Shown: in pieces, positions 32,463 through 44,710 of the stretch | Position numbering within the stretch: the first letter of the stretch is position 1 | How the letters are laid out: every line of letters starts with the position of its first letter | Source of the DNA: Pyrus communis | Lineage: Eukaryota > Streptophyta > Magnoliopsida > Rosales > Rosaceae | Length of the DNA: 64,000 bases | Direction of reading: 5' to 3' | Assembly: GCF_963583255.1 (NCBI RefSeq) | Contig: NC_084819.1 | Location: 21,383,460-21,447,459 of the forward strand | Notes under the pieces: generated by a model | What the model saw: only the letters and a program-made list of their open reading frames with translations | Database searches by the model: none | What the model was told of the DNA's origin: nothing | Position numbers and translations under genes: made by a program

Positions 32463-35400
32463 ATGGCGCAGCACTTGGGCGGCGGTGCGGAGGCGCACGC
32501 CCGGTTCAAGCAATACGAGTACCGTGCTAACTCGAGTTTGGTGCTGACCACCGACTCTCGCCCACGTGACACGCACGAGCCCACCGGCGAGCCGGAGTCT
32601 CTATGGGGAAAGATTGACCCCAAGCATTTCGGTGACCGGGCTTACAGGGGAAGGCCGCCGGAGCTCGATGACAAGCTTAAGAAGTCGAAGAAGAAGAAGG
32701 AGCGGGACCCGAATGCTGAACCTGCTCCAGTTCGGCAGAGTAAGAAGCGGCGGCTTCATGAAGAGAGCGTGCTCACGGCCACTGAGGAAGGGGTTTATCA
32801 GCCTAAGACCAAGGAAACTAGGGCTGCCTATGAGGCTATGCTCAGCGTCATTCAGCAGCAGCTGGGTGGCCAGCCTTCGAGTATCATAAGTGGCGCTGCG
32901 GACGAGATTTTGGCCGTTCTTAAGAACGAGAGCTTTAAGAATGCTGATAAGAAAAAGGAGATTGAGAAAATGTTGAATCCTATACCCAACACCGTCTTTG
33001 ATCAGTTGGTTTCAATTGGGAGGTTGATTACTGACTTCCAAGATGGGGGTGATGCTGGAGGGTCTGCCGTGGCTAATGGTGATGAAGCCTTAGATGATGA
33101 TGTGGGTGTTGCGGTTGAGTTTGAAGAAAATGAAGATGATGATGAGGAGAGTGATCTTGATATGGTGCAGGAGGACGACGAAGAGGACGACGATGATGTG
33201 GCTGAACCACATCAATCTGGGGCTATGCAAATGGGTGGTGGGATTGATGATGATGAAATGCAGGAAGCAAACGAGGGTATGGGCCTTAATGTTCAGGACA
33301 TTGATGCTTATTGGCTTCAGAGGAAGATATCTGAAGCTTATGAGAAACAGATTGATCCACAACAATGCCAGAAGCTTGCTGAAGAGGTGCTCAAGATACT
33401 TGCTGAAGGTGATGACAGGGAAGTTGAAACCAAGCTGTTGGTTCACCTTCAGTTTGACAAATTCAGCCTTATTAAGTTTCTATGTCGAAACAGGCTGAAG
33501 ATTGTCTGGTGCACGCGTTTGGCCAGAGCCGAAGACCAAGATGAGAGGAAGAAAATTGAGGAGGAAATGCTGCAGTTGGGTCCAGATTTGGCTGCAATTG
33601 TAGAACAGCTGCATGCCACAAGGGCTAGTGCAAAGGAGAGGCAAAAGAACTTGGAGAAGAGTATTAGAGAAGAGGCTCGCAGGTTGAAGGATGAGAGTGG
33701 TGGAGATGGAGACAGGGGTAGGAGGGGCCTTGTCGATAGAGATGCTGACAGTGGTTGGTTGAAGGGGCAGGCAGAGCTACTTGATCTTGACAGCCTTGCA
33801 CAAGAGCAAAGTAGACTTTTGGTGTCGAAGAAGTGCGTGCTTCCAGATGGGTCTTACAGACATCCCAGCAAGGGATATGAAGAAATCCATGTGCCAGCCT
33901 TGAAACAGAGACCATTTAATCCTGATGAGAAGCTTGTAAACATATCTGCCATGCCAGAGTGGGCTCAGCCGGCTTTCAAAGGAATGACCCAGTTGAACAG
34001 GGTACAGAGTAGAGTCTATGAGACTGCCCTTTTCAAAGCGGACAATATCCTGCTATGTGCTCCTACTGGTGCTGGAAAAACTAATGTTGCAGTGCTCACT
34101 ATACTTCAGCAGTTTGCGCTGAACATGAACAAGGAGGACGGTTCCATAAACCACAGTGATTATAAGATTGTATATGTTGCGCCTATGAAAGCTCTTGTTG
34201 CGGAAGTTGTTGGAAATCTTTCTAATCGTTTGAAGGATTATGGTGTCAATGTGCGGGAGCTAAGTGGTGACCAGACATTGACTCGCCAACAGATTGAAGA
34301 AACTCAAATTATTGTGACAACCCCTGAGAAGTGGGATATCATTACCCGAAAGTCAGGAGACCGGACTTACACTCAACTGGTCAAACTTCTTATCATTGAT
34401 GAAATTCATCTCCTTCATGATAATAGAGGCCCCGTTCTTGAAAGTATTGTTGCTAGAACTGTTAGGCAGATTGAGACCACAAAAGATCATATTCGGTTGG
34501 TGGGGTTATCTGCTACTCTCCCTAACTATGAAGATGTGGCATTGTTCTTGCGTGTTGACCTTAAGAAGGGACTGTTTTATTTTGATAACAGTTACAGACC
34601 TGTCCCCCTATCTCAACAGTATATTGGAATCATGGTGAGGAAACCATTACAGAGGTTCCAGTTGATGAATGATCTCTGCTATGAGAAGGTCGTAGCTGTA
34701 GCTGGAAAACATCAAGTCCTTATCTTTGTCCATTCGAGGAAAGAAACAGCCAAAACAGCTCGTGCTATAAGAGATACTGCACTTGCCAAGGACACCCTTG
34801 GCAGGTTTCTTAAAGAAGACAGTGCTAGCCGAGAGATTCTAACTACTCATACAGATTTGGTCAAGAGCAATGATCTCAAAGATCTTCTGCCGTACGGTTT
34901 TGCCATTCATCATGCTGGATTGAACAGGGCAGATCGCCAACTGGTTGAGGATCTCTTTGCTGATGGGCACGTACAAGTTTTGGTTTCAACAGCAACACTT
35001 GCTTGGGGCGTGAATCTGCCAGCTCACACTGTGATAATCAAGGGGACTCAGATCTATGATCCAGAAAAGGGAGCATGGACTGAACTAAGTCCTTTGGATG
35101 TTATGCAGATGTTGGGGCGTGCAGGAAGACCTCAGTACGATTCATATGGAGAAGGGATTATCATTACTGGCCACAATGAGCTTCAGTACTATCTTTCTTT
35201 GATGAACCAACAGCTTCCCATTGAAAGTCAATTCATATCCAAATTGGCTGACCAACTTAATGCTGAAATCGTTCTTGGAACTGTTCAAAATGCTAGAGAA
35301 GCTTGCAATTGGATAGGATACACTTACCTGTATGTTCGCATGCTACGGAACCCCACACTCTATGGTTTGGAAGCTGATGTTCTCTCCAGAGATATTACAT

Positions 35401-38400
35401 TGGAGGAGAGACGAGCTGATTTGGTAAGAATCGCTCAAACTTAGCATTATTTGCTGTTGATATTTTCATTCCCTTGCAGCATTAGTAATAGTAGTATAGT
35501 ATATAACTATATTCTTCATTGCAATAGATAACAAACAAGTGCATATCAATGGAGAGGAAACACGCGAACATAAGGGGCTTGACACAGTAATGTCAAAAAG
35601 TAGTATTGGTTATAGGAATTTGCTTGTCCCATTCTATTAGATATTTTATGGCATTTGAGTCTGCGTTGACCATGATGGTTTTTGGGTTTTGATATTTGTC
35701 ATCTTTAATTCTATCTGGTTTCTCTTGGACTCATTTAGTTCTCGTCCATTCTGTTCTTATCGTTGCTGTGGCACTTTGTAGCATTTATCTGGATTCCTGC
35801 ATTCTGTATTTCTTATGGATCTCTCATTTTGTCTCAACCATTTCATTTTGCAGATCCATTCCGCTGCAACCATCTTGGACAAGAATAATTTGATTAAGTA
35901 CGACAGAAAAAGTGGATATTTCCAAGTTACAGACTTGGGTCGCATTGCGAGTTATTACTATATAACTCATGGAACAATATCCACATATAATGAGCATTTG
36001 AAGCCTACGATGGGGGATATTGAGCTTTGTCGATTGTTCTCGCTCAGTGAAGAATTTAAGTATGTTACTGTGCGGCAGGATGAAAAGATGGAGTTAGCAA
36101 AGCTTTTGGATCGTGTTCCCATTCCGGTGAAGGAAAGCCTGGAAGAGCCCAGTGCCAAGATCAATGTCTTGCTGCAAGCATATATCTCACAGCTGAAGCT
36201 TGAGGGGCTTTCATTGACATCAGATATGGTCTACATTACTCAGGTTTGTATTATTATATTTCATGCTCTTTTCTCATTTATTGTTTGAGATACAGTTAGG
36301 ATTGTGCTGCCAGCTTGTTCTAGCTTACGTATTTATTTTGTCTCTCTTATCCTGTGATTCATTTTTCTGCTTCTTTTTTTTCGGCTTTGGATTTGTTCAG
36401 AGTGCAGGGCGTCTTCTACGAGCTCTTTTTGAGATTGTCTTGAAACGAGGATGGGCTCAACTAGCTGAAAAGGCTTTGAACATGTGTAAGATGGTTAACA
36501 AGAAGATGTGGAGTGTCCAAACACCTCTTCGCCAATTCACTGGTATTTCAAATGATATTTTGATGAAGCTGGAGAAGAAGGATTTGGCCTGGGATAGGTA
36601 TTATGATCTCTCTTCACAGGAGCTAGGGGAGCTTATTCGTATGCCTAAGATGGGAAGAACACTTCATAAGTTCATCCACCAATTCCCCAAATTAAACCTT
36701 GCAGCCCATGTGCAGCCGATTACTCGCACTGTATTGAGGGTGGAGCTCACTATAACGCCAGATTTCCAATGGGAGGACAAAGTTCATGGATATGTAGAGC
36801 CATTTTGGGTAATAGTGGAGGATAATGATGGCGAGTTTGTCCTTCATCATGAATATTTTCTTCTGAAGAAGCAGTATATTGATGAGGATCATACTTTGAA
36901 CTTTACAGTGCCAATATATGAGCCTCTTCCGCCTCAGTACTTCATTCGTGTTGTGTCTGATAGGTGGCTTGTGTCCCAGACTGTTTTACCTGTTTCTTTC
37001 AGACACCTCATTTTACCTGAAAAGTATCCTCCACCAACAGAGTTATTGGACTTGCAACCACTTCCCGTGACTGCATTAAGGAATCCCTTATATGAAGCTC
37101 TGTATCAAGATTTCAAGCATTTCAATCCTGTTCAAACTCAGGTTTTCACTGTTTTGTACAATTCAGATGACAATGTCTTAGTTGCTGCACCAACAGGGAG
37201 TGGGAAGACCATATGTGCAGAGTTTGCTGTATTGAGGAATCATCAGAAGGGCTCTGATAATGTCATGCGTGTTGTGTATATTGCACCTATTGAAGCTCTT
37301 GCTAAGGAACGTTACCGTGACTGGGAGAAGAAGTTTGGAAAGGGTCTCAATCTGCGAGTTGAATTATTAACAGGGGAAACAGCCACAGACTTAAAACTGC
37401 TTGAGAAAGGTCAGATTATCATCAGCACTCCAGAGAAATGGGATGCTTTATCCCGCCGCTGGAAACAGAGAAAGCATGTTCAACAGGTTAGTCTTTTTAT
37501 TGTAGATGAACTACACTTGATTGGTGGTCAGGGTGGTCCCATCTTGGAGGTAATAGTCTCTAGAATGAGATACATAGCGAGTCAACCTGAGAACAAGATT
37601 CGTATTGTGGCTCTGTCAACTTCTCTTGCAAATGCAAAGGATCTTGGAGAATGGATAGGGGCTAGCTCCCATGGCCTTTTCAATTTTCCTCCTGGTGTGC
37701 GCCCAGTGCCTCTGGAAATACACATTCAGGGGGTGGATCTGGCTAATTTCGAAGCCAGGATGCAAGCAATGGCAAAACCCACATACACAGCAATTGTCCA
37801 GCATGCCAAGAATGGGAAACCAGCTCTTGTTTATGTTCCTACAAGGAAACATGTTCGACTAACGGCTGTGGATCTGATGACCTACTCAAATGCAGACGGT
37901 GGGGAGAAACCGTCATTTCTGTTGCGGTCTGTGGATGATATTGAGCCTTTCATTGAAAGACTTGGTGATGAAATTTTGAAAGGCACTTTGCGCAGTGGAG
38001 TGGGCTACCTGCATGAAGGTTTAAGCAGTTTGGACCAAGAAGTTGTGTCACAGCTGTTTGAAGCTGGGTGGATTCAAGTTTGTGTCATGAGCAGTTCAAT
38101 GTGCTGGGGAGTGCCGTTGTCAGCCCATTTGGTGGTTGTGATGGGAACTCAGTATTATGATGGCCGGGAAAATGTTCACACTGATTACCCTGTTACTGAT
38201 CTGTTGCAGATGATGGGTCATGCTAGTCGCCCTCTGCTAGATAATTCTGGGAAATGTGTCATCCTCTGCCACGCGCCTCGTAAAGAATACTACAAGAAGT
38301 TCTTGTACGAAGCATTCCCTGTTGAAAGCCATTTGCACCATTATCTACATGATAATCTGAATGCAGAAGTTGTTGCAGGAATAATTGAGAACAAGCAAGA

Positions 38401-39592
38401 TGCTGTCGATTACCTTACATGGACTTTCTTGTACCGGAGGCTCACACAAAATCCCAACTATTACAATCTTCAGGGAGTTACTCAGCGGCATCTTTCTGAT
38501 CACCTCTCGGAGCTTATTGAAAATACACTGAGCGACTTGGAGGCGAGCAAGTGTGTTGCAATCGAGGATGACATGGACCTTTCTCCTTTGAATCTTGGCA
38601 TGATAGCTTCATACTATTACATCAGTTATACCACCATTGAGCGTTTCAGTTCATCTTTAACTTCCAAAACAAAGATGAAGGGTCTTCTTGAGATTCTAAC
38701 TCATGCTTCGGAGTATTCACAACTTCCTATTCGACCAGGGGAGGAAGAGGTAGTTCGGAGGCTAATTAACCACCAGAGGTTTTCCTTTGATAATCCCAAA
38801 TGCACAGATCCTCATGTTAAAGCAAATGCTCTGCTTCAGGCCCACTTTGCTAGGCAGCCTCTGGGTGGTAACCTAGCTTTGGACCAGCGAGAGGTGATCC
38901 TTTCCGCTAGTAGGTTGCTTCAGGCGATGGTTGATGTCATTTCCAGCAATGGCTGGCTAAGCCTGGCTGTCTTAGCCATGGAAGTCAGCCAGATGGTAAC
39001 TCAGGGCATGTGGGACAGGGACTCGATGCTTCTACAGCTTCCTCACTTCACAAAGGAGTTGGCAAAGAGATGCCAGGAAAATCCAGGAAAGAGTATAGAG
39101 ACTGTGTTTGATTTGGTTGAGTTGGACGATGATGAAAGGCGCGACCTACTTCAAATGTCAGACTCGCAGCTGCTGGATATTGCACGATTTTGCAACCGCT
39201 TTCCCAACATTGATATGGTATATGAGGTGCTTGATAGGGATAACATAAGGGCCGGGGAAGAAATCACTCTGCTAGTTACTCTCGAACGTGACCTTGAAGG
39301 GAGGACTGAGGTAGGTCCTGTGGATGCCCTGAGGTATCCCAAGGCAAAAGAAGAGGGCTGGTGGCTTGTGGTCGGCGATACCAAGACAAACTCGTTGCTC
39401 GCCATCAAGAGAGTTTCGCTGCAACGGAGGGTCAAGGTGAAGCTCGAGTTTGCTGCTCCTGCCGAACCCGGAGAGAAGAGTTTCATTCTTTATTTCATGT
39501 GTGATTCATATTTGGGATGCGATCAGGAATATGATTTCACTCTTGATATTAAAGATGCAGCAGGGCCTGACGACGACAGCGGCAGCGAATGA
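32463..39592 (+). CDS. BRR2: BRR2-type DExH U5 snRNP helicase
   Basis: Unwinds U4/U6 snRNA duplexes to activate the spliceosome in the nucleus. Three coding exons join in phase: 32463-35423, 35854-36243, 36401-39592, giving 2180 residues, the size of plant BRR2. After an acidic N-terminal region (Asp/Glu runs near residues 205-255) come two helicase cassettes. Cassette 1 has Walker A APTGAGKT (about 533-540), DEIH (about 646), SATLPNYED and [11 protein letters not shown] (about 880-890), then a Sec63 module. Cassette 2 has APTGSGKT (about 1380), DELH (about 1486) and MMGHASRPL in place of the GRAGR motif, and a second Sec63 module ending in an acidic tail. A degenerate second cassette that acts as a regulatory platform is typical of Brr2. 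The ATG sits in AAATGGCG; a 5' untranslated intron is likely. Confidence 0.97.
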
Positions 39593-40081
39593 TATGTTCC
39601 CTGTTCTTCCAAGCATTTTCTCCTGTTACGTTTTTCGATTTCCGCTGTTTTTGTTTCTTAAAGGTTATGGTTCGTATGTTCCATATGATGTAATATGCTC
39701 TACTGGATGATGATAATTTTGCACGTATGCCCCCTTTTAGATTAAAGGGCTCGTTGGGGCTGTTTTTTCTAACGATATATTTTCTGCTTATAATTTTGTT
39801 ATTAACTTATCGAAGCTTTGTATTTATAAAGTTCTAATTTGAAATAAATATGAAAGAAATTTGAAACAAATATGGAAGAAATTAAAATTATACAACAATC
39901 AAGCTTAGTCTCGTTAAGTGAGGTCAGCTGTATGAATTTTAGAACGTTATTGTGTTGGATTTTGCGTCAAGTTTGCCTTTAGCTTATCAAAACATTGTAT
40001 ATTTGAAGTGCTCATTTAAACCAAATATGAAAGAAATCGTAAATCGTATTTACTATAGAAGTGTAATACATAAAAGTACAA
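39593..40081. other. 3' flanks of convergent BRR2 and RG lyase
   Basis: BRR2 3' untranslated region probably extends to about 39720. A decayed copy of the SINE-like phrase seen in CYP97A intron 13 lies at about 39880-39995 (CGTTAAGTGAGGTCAGCTGT, TGAATTTTAGAACG). Nothing else is seen. Confidence 0.5.
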
Positions 40082-42133
40082 TCACTCTGGTGGAGGTCCT
40101 TCCAGTCGGATGTAGTCGTACATAACTCCGGCGAAAGGTCCCCAGTTTCTTGATTGAGTAAGGTATATGGTGTTGTATCCTTCTTGTAGTCGATAGCTCG
40201 GCACATCAACACTGAAAAGCCAGTACAAACCATGAATTCCATGCCTTGCTATGGCATTGTCCTTCCCTATTAGCCCTGTCGAAAAATGAGGTGTGTCGTT
40301 CTGGTTGTTGAATCGAACCTCCAGTTCAGCATAGGTTGCCGAAGCCAATGCCAATTGGAGCGTATAATCACAAGTCCAAACGTCTTCAAGTTGAAATACA
40401 ATTTGCCATGTCGTCGCCTCGTATGTACCGTTTCTGTTTCTTGTCACATGAGCGTAAAACCAATCATCATTGTAATTGTCTGTGCCGACGGTGTAGATGA
40501 GATCATGGTCAGGGTAGTAATCTCCGTATCGTTCCCACAAGCCATATTGCCTAAACTTGTTTGCGTAATTGTCAGTGAAGAAACGGTTCACAAGGGTTGG
40601 ATATGGATCCGGTATGTTGAACTCTGCGGCTGACCGATCCGGGATGCCAATCTCCCACAAGGTTGGACCATTTCTCGGAGGTTCGAAGGTAATATTAGCT
40701 AAGTTAATTTCACTTGCTGGTTCAATTGTAATATCATACTCGTACTTGTAGTCCCCAATGAAGCCGGGAACAGTTGCATACAAACTATAGTTCCCCGGTC
40801 GAACATCTTTTATGTAGAAATAACCTTGCTTGTCAGCTTGAGTCCAGAACTGATAACCCTTGCATTCCATTTGCCATGATCCCGCGTATCCGCGTGCAGC
40901 CAATCCCACATAAGCATAACTTGCTGAATCTAGGCCCTCGTGGATGTACGAATCCCGTATTAGTAACTGACCAGCAACTGATCCACGTTCATCGGAGCTA
41001 GGAAAGTCTTTGGACTGAGTGAAATTGTACGGCCAACTCTTTACTTCTTCATACATCTGTTCCTTTGCATTTTCCCAGAGAGAGAAGGATGCATTCGAGC
41101 TTGGAATGTCCGAGTTAAGATACACAAAGACAGGACCAAAAACCTTCTTCCAAGCCTCACCTTCTGCGCAGGTCAGTCCAAAACCTCTCCCGACGTAGTG
41201 ACTACTAAGAAACACAGTGAGGGAAGTTGGTCCCACATGAGAGGTAAGCTCCTGCTTGAACGGCCCTGCTGAACGAAACTCAGTACTAGGTGTGATCATC
41301 CAAAGACCTATAGCATCGTCAGTGCTAATCCAACCGTGAACCTTGATGTCTTTGATGTCATTGGAGTATTGGTATTTGTCATCCACCTCTCCTTTAAACT
41401 CGGGATTGCTTGGATTAGTTAAAAGAACAGCTTCGCGATAGGCAAGGGCCTGAGCGTGGTCTCCATCGCGATCTTTGGCTGTTGGCATGAATCTTCGTCT
41501 GTCGTCTGATACAGCCATGAATTGAAATTTATCTTCTCGAAGTTTCAAAACCAGTCTTGTTTGACCTAGGTGCAATTCCGGCCACCCTTCTAGACGCTCA
41601 TATATGGCATATGCATAGAACCCAGCGCGGCCACGCTGCATTATGTATCTTTTGTCAACATTTAAGGGTAGCGTCGAATCACCGAGGGAAATATCATAAG
41701 TTTTATTAAAAGAAATCTCTATTTGGTCTGCTGTCGATGTAACAATCTTAAATGTTGTTCCTTGTAGTCTGTCCAAGCCATTTTTAGAGACAAGATCCCA
41801 GTAACCTCTATTGCTTGGGGGGTTTTTGATTTCGAGCAAGTTGTCAATTCCCTTGTATTGAATTCCAGTGACATCTCCTCCAGGATAAGAAAAAGTGACT
41901 CTGACAATGCCATTGTTCAGCTCCACCGTGTTATGAGTTTGTTGTGTTAGCATCTGGTTGAACTTGAGCTCATTACCATTAACACTCCTGAGTGCTCGCC
42001 TTCCAGAAATCGTTATCGTCTCAGAAGCACCATTATTATTATGGAGGAAGAAGAGCAAACCCAGTAGTGCGACTGATAAAACTCCGAGGATACCCCGTCT
42101 CCTCCATTGCCTCACCTCCTCCATCGAAAGCAT
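40082..42133 (-). CDS. Rhamnogalacturonan lyase (polysaccharide lyase family 4), intronless
   Basis: Cleaves the rhamnogalacturonan I backbone of pectin in the cell wall. The single open frame gives 683 residues from MLSMEEVRQW; an upstream in-frame ATG at 42187 would give 701. I prefer 42133 because it places the basic-then-hydrophobic segment GILGVLSVALLGLLFFLHN near the N-terminus as a signal anchor. The order of modules fits the family: an N-terminal beta-sandwich (TVELNNGIVRVTFSYPGGDV, GYWDLVS, RYIMQRGRAGFYAYAIYERL), a fibronectin-like middle (SWQMECKGYQFWTQADKQGY, FYIKDVRPGNYSLYATVPGF) and a C-terminal carbohydrate-binding-like domain (LWEIGIPDRSAAEFNIPDPY to DYIRLEG). Several N-glycosylation sequons are present. 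Plant PL4 genes normally have many introns, so the unbroken frame suggests a retrocopy that kept its function. Confidence 0.93.
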   Translation of the reverse strand: MLSMEEVRQWRRRGILGVLSVALLGLLFFLHNNNGASETITISGRRALRSVNGNELKFNQMLTQQTHNTVELNNGIVRVTFSYPGGDVTGIQYKGIDNLLEIKNPPSNRGYWDLVSKNGLDRLQGTTFKIVTSTADQIEISFNKTYDISLGDSTLPLNVDKRYIMQRGRAGFYAYAIYERLEGWPELHLGQTRLVLKLREDKFQFMAVSDDRRRFMPTAKDRDGDHAQALAYREAVLLTNPSNPEFKGEVDDKYQYSNDIKDIKVHGWISTDDAIGLWMITPSTEFRSAGPFKQELTSHVGPTSLTVFLSSHYVGRGFGLTCAEGEAWKKVFGPVFVYLNSDIPSSNASFSLWENAKEQMYEEVKSWPYNFTQSKDFPSSDERGSVAGQLLIRDSYIHEGLDSASYAYVGLAARGYAGSWQMECKGYQFWTQADKQGYFYIKDVRPGNYSLYATVPGFIGDYKYEYDITIEPASEINLANITFEPPRNGPTLWEIGIPDRSAAEFNIPDPYPTLVNRFFTDNYANKFRQYGLWERYGDYYPDHDLIYTVGTDNYNDDWFYAHVTRNRNGTYEATTWQIVFQLEDVWTCDYTLQLALASATYAELEVRFNNQNDTPHFSTGLIGKDNAIARHGIHGLYWLFSVDVPSYRLQEGYNTIYLTQSRNWGPFAGVMYDYIRLEGPPPE

Positions 42134-43531
42134 GTCACCCTCTCTCCGCTTGGAAAAATAGAATACTTGTTCGTAATAACAAATCAATGTAGTTTTTCTG
42201 TTTTGAGATTAACAGATTATATTCGATATTATATAGTCAGGCACATTCATCCTCATGTAGTTAAGACTCCACGTGATGTTGGAACTCCTAATTTAGAGTT
42301 TGGTTTGATTTTCCTTAAATTAGAATATACATCCGCTTTTATGTTTCTTTGTTACTTAAAAGTTTTCCTGGACGATTTAGGATGCCTTGTTCCTTTTAAT
42401 ATTCGGTAGATAATTAATTTGTTTAGGATTTGGTTTGAATTTTCCTGGTTAAGTTAGGATTTCCGTTTGGTTGGTTTGGCTCCTTCTTGCTCTCAGGTTA
42501 GGGGGTTTGAATTTTGGCAGAGTTCTGATTGCTTTCTGGTATATAATTTTTGTGTTTGAAATCCTCGGGTTTGATTCGAGTGCTGCTAAGCATGTTCCAG
42601 CAGTTGGTGTCTCCCTTCGAATTAAACCTAGTATTTGCTAAAATGGAGCAGCTTCGGGTAGACTAGGATCAGGTGATTTCCCTTTTCCTTTTATGTTTCT
42701 TTGTTAATTAGAATTTCCAACAACTAGTTTCCTGTAATACTCCGTTGATAATCCGTCTAGTGTCGGTTTGAATTTCCTTGTTGAGTTAGGATGCAAAGAA
42801 AGGTCAAGGTAGGTGAAGCTTGAATTGCTGCTCCTGCAGAACATTTTTCCTTCTGCGGGGAGAGGATGAGATGCTTTTTTTTCTTCTGAACATTTTTCCT
42901 TCTGTTATGTTTTTCAATTTCCGCGCGCTATCTGTTTCTATAACATTTGGCTCATGTGTTGGCTGATGATAGATCTCGCATCTATAAGGCACGCATTTGC
43001 GAAAATTCGCTTGCTTTCGGTTCTAGTGAATGGTTACAGCAACCCGTAATGCCTTATTTTTCTCAGGTTGTGGTTGTGCCAAGGAGTGGCCGCTCATGAA
43101 TCTAAATTATTTAGAAACTGAGAATGAAAAAAACTCAAAACAATAACAGCTTTGAACTATTTGTACAGATAATTGGGAAGGATTTATTGACACTGGAATT
43201 TCCTTTACATTTGATACAAGAGAGAGACCAAACACTTTCTTGCAGTGTAAGGAACAATATCCCAATTTAACAAAATAAAATAAAAAAACGAAAAAAGGAA
43301 CAAAATATCTCAACAACGGGAGAAGGACTTACGTGAAACCCTAAGATGGTGGTATTCCAGACCAATTATACGAGGCTAAAACATGCCATCATGTTATTAA
43401 TCTAAAACACACCCGGTAATGTAGGTAAGTCTCTCTCCCATAGTGGATACATTTGAAACGGGAAATACGTACATAACACAATTTTGAAAAGGAGGGTTAA
43501 CATATGAAATATGAACAAGGGACAGGACGAA
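42134..43531. other. RG-lyase 5' region and intergenic DNA
   Basis: 42134-42675 is the 5' untranslated region and promoter of the lyase, duplicated at 14760-15289. 42793-42975 is a scrambled copy of the BRR2 3' end. The remainder, to 43531, is AT-rich and should include the 3' untranslated region of the LEA-like gene. No further gene is seen. Confidence 0.6.
42793..42975 (+). pseudogene. Fragment of BRR2 3' end
   Basis: GGTCAAGGTAGGTGAAGCTT and GCTGCTCCTGCAGAAC correspond to the last coding exon of BRR2 at 39421-39470 (GGTCAAGGTGAAGCTC, GCTGCTCCTGCCGAAC). ATTTTTCCTTCTGTTATGTT and TTTCAATTTCCGC correspond to its 3' untranslated region at 39614-39650. The sequence between is deleted, and the phrase GAACATTTTTCCTTCTG is duplicated inside the fragment. 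It has no open frame of its own. Confidence 0.75.
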
Positions 43532-44203
43532 TTATATGGTCTCTTTCTTGGTATTCATGCTTTTCTTGACCTGCTCAGCATTTTCTTTGACGAATTCCTT
43601 GGATTCGTCGGCCTTGCCCATGACAGTGTCTGCCGCCTTCTGGGCGGTGCCCTTAGCTTGGCTCCATGCATCTTGTGCTGTCTGCTTTGCTTTCTCAGAC
43701 ACATCTTGTGCGGTTGCTGACACCTTGCTGGCCATGTCTTTGGCTGTCTGTGAAACCTGGAATCACGCGATGAATCGTCAATACTATAAATTTCCCGAGA
43801 AATTTGTGGTTAATTACATGCTACGCAGTAGAGTAAGTCTTGTTTTTACATTTTCAGCAGCATTCCTAGTTTCATTGACTTCTGCAGCTGCATCTTGCTG
43901 TGAACTTGCCTGCGATCATGAACCAAATTAATTGTTCTTCTATACATGTAATGTCATCAAGTCCACTAAATTGCAACCGAGGCTCCGAGTTCAATTCCCC
44001 CTCCCTTAGTACCGCTTGTATAAACAAAAAAAATACAACAATAAAATCGGGACATGTTTAGTGATATAATTTATACTTACTTGAATACGTCTAGGGGCTG
44101 CAGCCAAAAAAATCCTAGGGGTTGAAGTGGCGTTCCTTGCAACGGATGCTCCGACAAGGCCGGATTTGGGGACGGTGGTAAACAGACTAGTTAAGCTTGC
44201 CAT
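43532..44203 (-). CDS. Small LEA-like protein with N-terminal targeting region
   Basis: Three exons join in phase: 44203-44081, 43909-43850, 43756-43532, giving 135 residues. The first 41 residues (MASLTSLFTTVPKSGLVGAS onward) are rich in Ser, Thr, Ala and Arg with no acidic residues, as in a plastid or mitochondrial presequence. The rest is an amphipathic, Ala/Lys/Glu/Gln-rich helix with repeated TAQDVSEKAKQTAQDAWSQA and AQKAADTVMGKADESKEF-type phrases, like LEA_4 (group 3 LEA) 11-residue repeats. Such proteins protect membranes and enzymes during drying. Upstream in-frame ATGs to 44341 would add a hydrophobic stretch; I prefer 44203 because a presequence then starts at once. Stress or seed expression is expected from the family, not shown here. 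Confidence 0.85.
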
Positions 44204-44589
44204 CGTTGTTTTTCGATCCTTAATTAATGTTGATTTGCTTCTTAATTCTTGTACTGAATTTGTAAGAGGTTGCAGGAAGCCAAGTATATAAAGAAGCAAG
44301 AGAAGTGAGATGGTGTGGATGTGCATGCATGCAAATTGCATGGAGGAGTATTTTCCGTAAATGGTTGGCTAGAAAATTGGTCTTTTAACGGTCGATCGGA
44401 CGACCCAGTCAGTAAGAAATGGGATTCACTAATGTTGTCACTAAATTACTCTGAGGATTTGCCAAATGCTAATTAATTAGTAAAAATAGTAGGCGCTGTT
44501 CTTAGACATGACTTATATAATACAGGGGCCACAGGCTATATAGCTAAAAATGGTTCGTCCTAAACACTAAGCTAGAAGGAAGAGACTTT

Positions 44590-44710
44590 GTTGTTCAGTT
44601 TGTTAAGAGCTTTTATCCTTGAACTTGAGACCTGAGTGTCGAATTCGATTCTCCCCTACTTTCCGATTGCTTGTATTATATATGCCAAAAAAGGAACCTA
44701 AGCCAGAAAG
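44590..44710 (+). mobile_element. Possible tRNA-derived SINE remnant
   Basis: The phrase GAGTGTCGAATTCGATTCTC, close to the B-box of tRNA genes, is followed by TCCGATTGCTTGTATTATA and an A-rich end. A related tail (GAGTTCAATTCCCC then GCTTGTATAAACAAAAAAAA) lies at 43980-44035 in the first intron of the LEA-like gene. No clear A-box or target duplication was found. Confidence 0.3.

Noticed and set aside
44590..44710. tRNA gene
   Set aside because: Only a B-box-like phrase is seen; no cloverleaf could be drawn, so at most it is a SINE remnant.
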